Shown here: positions 1 to 4,938 of the stretch, in pieces
How positions within the stretch are numbered: the stretch's first letter is position 1
Layout of the letters: each line of letters opens with the position of its first letter
Assembly: GCA_017999235.1 (NCBI GenBank)
Contig: JAGOBN010000322.1
Location: forward strand, 1-5,495
DNA: 5,495 nucleotides
Source: Anaerolineales bacterium
GTDB lineage: Bacteria > Chloroflexota > Anaerolineae > Anaerolineales > UBA6663
Direction: 5' to 3'
Notes under the pieces: model-generated
What the model saw: only the letters and a program-made list of their open reading frames with translations
Database searches by the model: none
Told to the model about the DNA's origin: nothing
Program-made: the position numbers and the translations under genes

Positions 1-628
1 AGCGCACCAGCTGGTAGTTGCCGAGCTTGAGGAGCTCGATCTCGGATTGAAAGTCGCCGTCCGCGTCGATGATCAGCGCGCCTTCCCAATCCACCACCGT
101 CAGGTCGGCGTCGGCGTAGCGCGCGCGAGAGGCCAGGATCTGCCCGGCCTCGGCCGGCGTGAAGGCGCGCGCCTCGCTGCGCAGCAGGGGCGCCAGCGCC
201 AGCTGGTGCGCGTCCACAAAGGCGTCCGGCGCCGGCGGCGCTTCGGTCAGGCACAGCGCCGTGTACTCTTCCACAAACGGGCCGCCGTAGCCGGCCGCGC
301 GCAGGAGCGCCTCGCGCAGTTCGAGGTGGAGCGCCTGGCGGAGGGGGTTGCTGGCCGGGTTGAACAGGTCGGTGAGCGTGTAGCGGCACTCCACCGTCTG
401 CACCTGGCCGTCAATCAGCTGGCGGCGCACCTCGATCAGCTGGCCCCGCAGGGTCAGCGTGGCCTCGCTCAACTCGGTGATGTCCACATCCAGCGCCTGG
501 AAATATGGCGCGGCCTTGGTGAGGGTGGAACGGCCCGGCTCACCCGGGTCCGGCGCGGCGGCCGCGGGGGCGTTGGGGTGCGGGAAGGCGAGCAGATAGA
601 TGACGCGCGCGTCGAGGCGTGGGGGCAT
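1..628 (-). CDS. Conserved-looking hypothetical protein, N-terminal 209 residues (runs off window)
   Basis: The minus strand is open without a stop from an ATG at 628-626 to the window edge, so the C-terminus is missing. No other ATG, GTG or TTG lies in frame in the gap back to the upstream gene, which fixes this start; only a weak AGG sits about 10 nt before it. The protein begins MPPRLDARVIYLLAF, has an Ala/Pro-rich stretch near residues 20-30, and then reads as an alternating, acidic, soluble domain (ALDVDITELSEATLTLRGQL). Near its visible end is VVDWEGALIIDADGDF, followed by ELLKLGNYQLVR. I see no signal peptide or membrane segment in this part. I do not firmly recognise the family. The late motif faintly recalls RMD1/YagE-type (DUF155) proteins, but that is a weak impression. 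The long plus-strand frame over the same bases is a GC-rich shadow. The gene follows the DprE1-like gene by 71 bp and could be the last gene of the cluster or separately transcribed. Confidence 0.7.
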   Translation of the reverse strand, partial: MPPRLDARVIYLLAFPHPNAPAAAAPDPGEPGRSTLTKAAPYFQALDVDITELSEATLTLRGQLIEVRRQLIDGQVQTVECRYTLTDLFNPASNPLRQALHLELREALLRAAGYGGPFVEEYTALCLTEAPPAPDAFVDAHQLALAPLLRSEARAFTPAEAGQILASRARYADADLTVVDWEGALIIDADGDFQSEIELLKLGNYQLVR

Positions 629-685
629 GGCCGGGTACCTGAACTGCGGACCCCGCCAGTCTAGCGGACTTGGCCGGGTCTGGAT

Positions 686-700
686 AGCCCGCGCCGGGCT
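686..700 (-). other. GC-rich hairpin just after the oxidase stop codon
   Basis: AGCCCG (686-691) and CGGGCT (695-700) form a perfect 6-bp inverted repeat around a 3-nt loop, touching the TAA stop of the upstream gene. No run of T follows on the minus strand (next bases ATCCAGACC), so it is not a convincing intrinsic terminator. It may stabilise the 3' end of the message or be chance in GC-rich DNA. Confidence 0.3.
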
Positions 701-2142
701 TAAGCGGCCGGCGGCTCCGCGGACGTCAGCGGCTGCAGCAGCCGGCGATAAAGATCGGTCTGCAGCAGTTCGTTGGGATCGCAGCGCTGTTTAAGAGCCC
801 GCAGCTGGCCCAGGGTCTCCGCGCCCAGGTAGCGGCCGGCCGCCTCCGGCGTGAGCGTGCTGTCCTTGGCGAAGTAGAAGCGGCCGCCGGCCTGGAGGGC
901 GATCTGGTTGAGCTCGTTCGCCAGGCTCTGCAGTTGGGCGCGGCCGCGCCCGCCGGTGACCTTGAAATCCAGCGCGAACGAATAGCCGTTGACGGCGTGC
1001 GTCAGCAGGAACTGGTCCGGGCGGTGGCGCTTGGTGACGCCCAGATAGGCCGGCCGGCCGCGCTTTTGCGTCAGGCGCAGCATGGCCAGGTAGGCGTCCG
1101 GCGCGGTGGCGAGCGGCACGAAGGTCTGATACTGGATCAGCCCGTGCCGCCCGTAGGCGCGCTCCCAGTTGGGGACGTAATCCAGCAGGAAGTTGAAGGC
1201 CACCAGCGATTGCACATACTGCTGGCGATGTTCCAGGGTGGCGGAGAGCAGGTATTTGGCCGTGTTGGTGAAGGCCGCGCCGGGGTTGTTCATCAGGAAC
1301 TGCATGAACAGCCACAGGCTGGATTTGGGCAGCAGGCCGAAGAAGGTGTCCGGCAGGATCTGGTAATCCACGCGCAGGGTGCGGGCGGGGTGCGGGTCTG
1401 CCTCCGCCGTGAGGTAATCGGCGCCGTGGATCTGGCCGCGGCCGGCCGGGTGCGTCGTATCCACCCAGCCGACGATGTAATTGTGCTCGGCCTTGAACGT
1501 GTCCAGGTCGGCCAGCATGGTCTTGAGGTTGGGCGTGGCCCAGGCGTGCACGCGCACGTTGCCGGACTGCAGGCGCTTGAGCTGCAGGGTGATGGACGTG
1601 AACACGCCCAGCAGGCCGGCGCCGCCGATCAGGCTGTAGAACAGGTCGGCGTTGTGGTCGGGCCGGCAGGTGACGGTCTCGCCCGTGGGCAGCAGGGCCG
1701 TGAACTCCAGCACATGCTCGCCCAGGGTGCCGGCGTGCCAGTTGTTTTTGCCGTGGATGTTCATGGCCAGCGCGCCGCCCAGGGTGGGGGCCATGGTGCC
1801 GGACACCACCGGCGGCCACCAGCCGTCCTCCAGCGTGTACTGCCAGAGCTGCTGGAGGGTGACGCCCGGCTCGACGCGGATCACGCCGGTCTCCGGGTTC
1901 CAGTCCAGGATGCGGTTCATGCGGCGCAGATCCAGCACCACCTGGCCGGCGTTGAGGGCGGCGTCGCCGTAGCTCCGGCCGGCGCCGCGCAGGGCGATGG
2001 TCAGGCCGGCGCGCGCGGCGCGCTGGAAGAGGTCGGCCAAGTCTTCGACGCGCGTGGGCCGGAAGAGATAGGCCAGCGTCTGGATGGAATGCCCGAAGTT
2101 GTCGAGCGGCGCGAGGTGATCGAGCGGGATTAAGGCGGTCAT
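700..2142 (-). CDS. FAD-binding oxidase of the DprE1 (decaprenylphosphoryl-ribose oxidase) family
   Basis: This 480-residue protein is about the length of mycobacterial DprE1. The N-terminal half is a PCMH-type FAD-binding domain: RGAGRSYGDAALN at residues 52-64, SGTMAPTLGGALAMNIHGKN at 114-133, AGTLGEHV at 137-144 and GGAGLLGVFTSITLQ at 173-187. The IHGKN..AGT.G.HV block is characteristic of DprE1. The C-terminal half keeps the substrate-domain pattern, with GGRFYFAKDS ending in Lys426, which aligns with catalytic Lys418 of M. tuberculosis DprE1, and a final CDP..LLQTDLYRRL. DprE1 oxidises C2 of polyprenyl-phosphoryl ribose to the 2-keto sugar, which the partner reductase DprE2 then reduces to the arabinose epimer. 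The next gene upstream is a DprE2-like reductase, 12 bp away, which supports this role. The Cys387 position of the mycobacterial enzyme is Ala390 here. The family is clear; the exact lipid-sugar substrate in this organism is inferred. No Shine-Dalgarno is visible in the 12-bp gap, so translation may be coupled. Confidence 0.88.
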   Translation of the reverse strand: MTALIPLDHLAPLDNFGHSIQTLAYLFRPTRVEDLADLFQRAARAGLTIALRGAGRSYGDAALNAGQVVLDLRRMNRILDWNPETGVIRVEPGVTLQQLWQYTLEDGWWPPVVSGTMAPTLGGALAMNIHGKNNWHAGTLGEHVLEFTALLPTGETVTCRPDHNADLFYSLIGGAGLLGVFTSITLQLKRLQSGNVRVHAWATPNLKTMLADLDTFKAEHNYIVGWVDTTHPAGRGQIHGADYLTAEADPHPARTLRVDYQILPDTFFGLLPKSSLWLFMQFLMNNPGAAFTNTAKYLLSATLEHRQQYVQSLVAFNFLLDYVPNWERAYGRHGLIQYQTFVPLATAPDAYLAMLRLTQKRGRPAYLGVTKRHRPDQFLLTHAVNGYSFALDFKVTGGRGRAQLQSLANELNQIALQAGGRFYFAKDSTLTPEAAGRYLGAETLGQLRALKQRCDPNELLQTDLYRRLLQPLTSAEPPAA

Positions 2143-2154
2143 ACGCGGGCGCGG

Positions 2155-2919
2155 CTAGAACTTCAGCCGGCGGAAGATGAAGGACGGGAGGTGGCGGATG
2201 ATCTGCATGAGCAGGCCCCAGCGGGCCGGCGTGTAGATGACCTGCCGGCGGGCCCGGAGGGCCTGGCTGATATCGGCGGCGGCCTGGGCGGGCGTAATCA
2301 CCCAGAAGGTGCGCGCCGCGTTTTTGAGCATGTCGGTGGCCACGAAGCCCGGTTTGACGGTGAGGACGTGGACACCGTGGCGGGTGAGCCGGTTGCGCAG
2401 GGCCTCCAAAAAGGTGCTGAGCGCGGCCTTGCTGGCGTTGTAGGCCGGCGAGCCCACGCGGCCCCGGTCGCCGGCGACGGACGAGATGCCCACCAGGTGG
2501 CCGGACCTTTGACGCTCGAAGAGCGCGGCGCCCAGGTTGAGCCAGGCCAGGGCGCCGTCCACGTTCACGGCGAACATCTGGCGGTCTTTCTCGAAGTTGT
2601 ACTCATCCAAGGCCACGGGCCGCAGCTGGCCGGCGTTGTAAATGAGCACCTCCAGCCGGCCCAGATCCGCCACCAGCCGCTGAAAGAGGTCCGGGGCGGC
2701 GGCCGGCTGGGTGACGTCATGGGCGTAGGCGCGGGCGCGGCCGGGGCCGAACTCGGCGTCCAGGTCGGCGGCCAGCTTCTCAATCAGTTCGAGGCGGCGC
2801 GCCACCAGCGCCACGCGGTAGCCGTCGCGGGCCAGTTGGCGCGCCAGGGCCGCGCCGATGCCGGAGGACGCGCCGATAATGATGGCGCCGGGCAGGGGGG
2901 ACAGGGCGGAAGTGGTCAT
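2155..2919 (-). CDS. Short-chain dehydrogenase/reductase, DprE2-like
   Basis: A 254-residue classical SDR. It shows the cofactor-binding GASSGIG at residues 16-22, the NAG motif at 95-97, Asn119 in FAVNVDG, and the catalytic set Ser147 (GISSVAG), Tyr160 and Lys164 (AYNASK), followed by VKPGFVATDM. The last 28 residues, ending IIRHLPSFIFRRLKF, closely match my recollection of the distinctive tail of mycobacterial DprE2 (RHIPRSIFRKL). Together with the adjacent DprE1-like gene this points to the 2-keto-sugar reductase step of polyprenyl-phosphoryl arabinose synthesis. Arg41-Arg42 after the second strand would fit NADPH preference, which is an inference. The ATG overlaps the stop of the truncated homoserine dehydrogenase copy as ATGA, and I see no Shine-Dalgarno before it, so translational coupling to that frame is likely. 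The alternative is a general SDR of unknown substrate; the neighbour and the tail make DprE2-like the better call. Confidence 0.85.
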   Translation of the reverse strand: MTTSALSPLPGAIIIGASSGIGAALARQLARDGYRVALVARRLELIEKLAADLDAEFGPGRARAYAHDVTQPAAAPDLFQRLVADLGRLEVLIYNAGQLRPVALDEYNFEKDRQMFAVNVDGALAWLNLGAALFERQRSGHLVGISSVAGDRGRVGSPAYNASKAALSTFLEALRNRLTRHGVHVLTVKPGFVATDMLKNAARTFWVITPAQAAADISQALRARRQVIYTPARWGLLMQIIRHLPSFIFRRLKF

Positions 2920-3698
2920 CGGGTCGCGATCGTCAAGAAGTCCGCGAACGGACCGTAGGCGGTGGTGATGGCGTCCGGGCGCTGCTCACTGACGGTGAGG
3001 CTGTAGAGCGTGTCCATCTCGAAGGTCACGATCGAGTCGGGGCCGTTGACGTTGGCGATGGGATCAGTCGCGGGGAGCTGCGTCGGGCGGACGCTGGCCG
3101 TGACGCGGCCGTCCGCCGTCTTCTCGGCCTGGCAGATGAGCTTGTACGGCCGGCCGGCGGCGCGCGCGGCGCGGACTTGCTCGCCGGTCAGGGCGCGGAT
3201 GCCGGTGGGGTTGACGTCCTGGGGTTTGACCGGTACGCCCATCAACACGGTGGCGAGCGCCGAAACCTTGACGGCCGCGTCCCAGCCGTCCACGTCGGCG
3301 CTGGGGTCGGTCTCGGCGATGCCCAGGGCTTGGGCCTTCTTCACCGCCGCGTCGAAGCTCAGGCCGGCCTCCATCTCGCTCAGGATCAAATTGGTGGTGG
3401 AGTTAAGGATGCCGCGGAAGCGCTGGAGCTGGACGCCGGGCAGGGCCTCGCGGAAGAGCGAGAAGATGGGGGTGCCGCCCATCACGGCGGCCTCATGCAG
3501 GAAGCGTTTGCCCTTGGACTGCGCCAGGGCGCTCAACTCCGCGTGGGCGTGAACCACCGGACCCTTATACCCCGTTCCCCAAACTGTTCCTGTCTCTGGG
3601 GTTTTCGCTTTCTGGGCAATTGGCCGGTGTGGAGCCGGTCGCTGGCATGTAGGCCGGCCCTGACGGGTTGCCGGTTGACTCTCAGATGGTGTAAGCAT
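2916..3698 (-). CDS. 5'-truncated second copy of homoserine dehydrogenase (catalytic domain only, probably inactive)
   Basis: This is an open 260-codon frame. Residues 45-257 align without gaps to residues 121-333 of the complete homoserine dehydrogenase next door, with about 13 differences in 213. The family's active-site residues are present: Glu129, Asp140 and Lys144, equivalent to Glu208, Asp219 and Lys223 of the yeast enzyme, plus GILNSTTN. The whole N-terminal Rossmann NAD(P)-binding domain is missing. Homology starts abruptly at the Lys-Gly-Pro of the TANKGP motif, and the 44 residues before it (MLTPSESQPATRQG...) resemble nothing in the intact copy. Without the cofactor domain the product should not be a working dehydrogenase. 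The frame nevertheless has no internal stop or frameshift, so truncation looks recent or the frame is maintained. Its ATG lies 3 nt after the stop of the upstream copy (TGAGCCATG), allowing reinitiation, and its own stop overlaps the SDR start as ATGA. Codon use is GC-rich like the genes downstream, suggesting it is the native copy. Confidence 0.85.
   Translation of the reverse strand: MLTPSESQPATRQGRPTCQRPAPHRPIAQKAKTPETGTVWGTGYKGPVVHAHAELSALAQSKGKRFLHEAAVMGGTPIFSLFREALPGVQLQRFRGILNSTTNLILSEMEAGLSFDAAVKKAQALGIAETDPSADVDGWDAAVKVSALATVLMGVPVKPQDVNPTGIRALTGEQVRAARAAGRPYKLICQAEKTADGRVTASVRPTQLPATDPIANVNGPDSIVTFEMDTLYSLTVSEQRPDAITTAYGPFADFLTIATR
2928..3566 (-). repeat. Diverged direct repeat, copy B of the hom catalytic-domain segment
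   Basis: This 639-bp segment aligns with 3723-4361 at a constant offset of 795 bp and without gaps. In the first 75 codons counted by hand (2928-3152 versus 3723-3947) I find 43 base differences and only 4 amino-acid changes (Ile/Leu, Ser/Thr, Phe/Tyr, Gln/Arg). Almost all differences are at third codon positions, with G or C in this copy. Confidence 0.9.
3567..3698 (-). other. Junction segment of unknown origin between the two hom copies
   Basis: These 132 bp lie between the start codon of the truncated copy and the point where homology to the intact copy begins. They replace the first 120 codons expected for homoserine dehydrogenase and match nothing in the intact gene that I can see. The composition is mixed, with CCCC and GGGG blocks around 3570-3600 and three scattered CCGGTT/CCGGTC-like words around 3623-3675, but no clear terminal inverted repeat, target-site duplication or transposase relic. 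Read in frame, it adds a 44-residue, Pro/Thr/Arg-rich leader without known motifs. It could be former intergenic DNA from either parent of the recombination or a scar of a lost insertion. Confidence 0.6.
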
Positions 3699-3701
3699 GG
3701 C

Positions 3702-4721
3702 TCAGGCCTGTCCCTGTCGCACAATCGTTAGAAAGTCGGCGAACGGGCCATAGGCCGTTGTAATAGCATCCGGACGCTGCTCACTCACCGTCAAGCTGTA
3801 AATCGTATCCATTTCAAAGGTAACGATCGAGTCTGGGCCGTTGACGTTAGCAATGGGATCAGAGGCCGGGAGTTGCGTCGGACGCACACTGGCGGTCACA
3901 CGGCCGTCAGCCGTCTTTTCGGCCTGGCAGATCAACTTGAAAGGCTGGCCGGCCGCGCGCGCCGCGCGCACCTGCTCACCGGTCAAGGCGCGGATCCCCG
4001 TGGGGGCCACGTCCTGGGGCTTGACCGGCACTCCCATTAATACTGTGGCTAAGGCTGAGACTTTGACAGCGGCATCCCAGCCGTCCACATCCGCGCTGGG
4101 ATCCGTCTCGGCGATGCCGAGGTCCTGGGCTTTCTTCACCGCCGCCTCAAAACTCAATCCCTGCTCCATCTCTGAGAGGATCAGGTTGGTGGTGGAGTTG
4201 AGGATGCCGCGAAAACGTTTGAGCTGGACGCCGGGCAGGGCCTCGCGGAAGAGCGAGAAGATGGGCGTGCCGCCCATGACGGCGGCCTCATGCAAGAAAC
4301 GCTTCCCCTTAGCCTGGGCAAGGCTGCTTAGTTCTCCAAATGCATGTACGACCGGTCCCTTGTTGGCTGTCACGGAATGGACACCGGCCTCCAGGGCAGT
4401 GCGGAGATAGGAAATAGCCGGTTGACCCGTTTGCGGGTTCATCGAAGTGTTCTCAAAGAGAACGTCAGCCTGAGATGCTTTCAACCAGGCGCTCAAATCA
4501 CCTTGATCCCAAGGTTGGCCAGCCATACTGCCGGCCAAGGCTGCCGTTACATCTACGCCGGCTGGATCTGCCAGCCACCCGAGGCGACGGGCAGCGATGC
4601 CCGTGATTCTATAGTCGGCGCCATAAATCCCCCGCACTTCAGCGGCCTTATTGATAAGCAGTTGGGCCAAGGCACGGCCAACATTGCCAAAGCCAAGCAA
4701 AGCAAGGCGATAAGTCTTCAT
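3702..4721 (-). CDS. hom: Homoserine dehydrogenase (complete, no ACT domain)
   Basis: A 339-residue enzyme that reduces aspartate-4-semialdehyde to homoserine with NAD(P)H, the branch to threonine, methionine and isoleucine. The Rossmann motif GFGNVG is at residues 10-15 and the TANKGP segment at 118-123. The catalytic domain has GGTPIFSLFRE near 150-160, GILNSTTN at 172-179, and GIAETDPSADVDGWDAAVK ending at Lys220. Glu205, Asp216 and Lys220 have the same spacing as Glu208, Asp219 and Lys223 of yeast homoserine dehydrogenase. The protein stops after the catalytic domain, so there is no C-terminal ACT domain for threonine feedback; short forms like this are known. The start ATG has AGGA/GAGG 12-13 nt upstream, rather far but plausible, and an extended -10 promoter lies beyond. 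Codon use is clearly more AT-rich than in the genes downstream, suggesting a different origin. A truncated second copy begins 3 nt after its stop. Confidence 0.95.
   Translation of the reverse strand: MKTYRLALLGFGNVGRALAQLLINKAAEVRGIYGADYRITGIAARRLGWLADPAGVDVTAALAGSMAGQPWDQGDLSAWLKASQADVLFENTSMNPQTGQPAISYLRTALEAGVHSVTANKGPVVHAFGELSSLAQAKGKRFLHEAAVMGGTPIFSLFREALPGVQLKRFRGILNSTTNLILSEMEQGLSFEAAVKKAQDLGIAETDPSADVDGWDAAVKVSALATVLMGVPVKPQDVAPTGIRALTGEQVRAARAAGQPFKLICQAEKTADGRVTASVRPTQLPASDPIANVNGPDSIVTFEMDTIYSLTVSEQRPDAITTAYGPFADFLTIVRQGQA
3723..4361 (-). repeat. Diverged direct repeat, copy A of the hom catalytic-domain segment
   Basis: This 639-bp segment, within the intact hom gene, pairs codon for codon with 2928-3566. 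Where the two differ, this copy mostly carries A or T at the silent position. The match ends at codon 121 on one side and four codons before the differing C-terminal tail is complete on the other (VRQGQA here versus ATR in the truncated copy). Confidence 0.9.
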
Positions 4722-4733
4722 GCTAATGAAAGG

Positions 4734-4738
4734 TCCTC
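4734..4738 (-). promoter_or_regulatory. Probable ribosome binding site of hom
   Basis: The minus strand reads GAGGA here, 12-13 nt before the hom ATG. This is slightly farther than the usual 5-9 nt, but it is the only purine-rich match near the start and no alternative downstream ATG fits the GFGNVG spacing better. Confidence 0.5.
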
Positions 4739-4790
4739 GAATATAATAAAAATGAGCGCCAGGGTATTTGACCTCGCGCTAGGTTTTAGC

Positions 4791-4799
4791 ATTATAGCA
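4791..4799 (-). promoter_or_regulatory. Extended -10 promoter for the hom cluster
   Basis: The minus strand reads TGCTATAAT: a consensus TATAAT preceded by the TGn extension that can work without a good -35 box. No -35 match is seen at 16-18 bp spacing. Transcription would start near 4784, giving a leader of about 63 nt to the hom ATG. It is the only strong sigma-70-like element I see before the leftward cluster, so it may drive hom, the truncated copy and the two DprE-like genes together. Confidence 0.6.
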
Positions 4800-4812
4800 T
4801 CCACCCTGTGAA

Positions 4813-4822
4813 CATCGCGATG
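4813..4822. promoter_or_regulatory. 10-bp perfect palindrome upstream of the -10 box (possible operator)
   Basis: CATCGCGATG is its own reverse complement and sits 16 bp upstream of the TATAAT box, where a -35 element would lie. A regulator binding there could affect the promoter. A palindrome this short can also be chance, and no second copy was noticed. Confidence 0.25.
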
Positions 4823-4938
4823 ACTACACATGCCTGATTGGACATGGCCTGGGCTAACTGACCTACCCGCAACACTAATTTAGGCGCCGAAACATGCGCA
4901 GCCATCTCAGGTCTTCAGCCGGACAGACGTTGTTATAG

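Noticed and set aside
47..664. Long plus-strand frame of 205 codons
   Set aside because: It mirrors the minus-strand hypothetical gene in GC-rich DNA. The translation is Arg/Gly/Gln-rich and low in structure, while the minus frame reads as a normal protein.
686..700. Rho-independent terminator after the oxidase gene
   Set aside because: The stem is good but short, and no T-tract follows on the minus strand, so it is reported only as a hairpin.
791..1819. 342-codon minus-strand frame inside the oxidase gene
   Set aside because: It is the same DNA as the oxidase in a shifted frame; the His/Arg/Pro-rich translation has no recognisable domain.
934..2133. Plus-strand frame of 399 codons opposite the oxidase
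   Set aside because: The opposite strand encodes a clear DprE1-family protein with conserved motifs; this frame has none and is a codon-bias shadow.
2191..2958. Plus-strand frame opposite the SDR
   Set aside because: Shadow of the SDR, with Gly/Ala/Val-rich translation and no motif.
3567..3700. Insertion sequence or attachment site at the hom junction
   Set aside because: I looked for terminal inverted repeats, short target duplications and transposase remnants and saw none; only the abrupt loss of homology is supported.
3010..4410. Plus-strand frames opposite both hom copies (3010-3552, 3177-3731 and 3841-4410)
   Set aside because: They resemble each other only because the two hom copies do. 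Substitution is concentrated in the third positions of the minus-strand hom frame, showing which strand is under selection.
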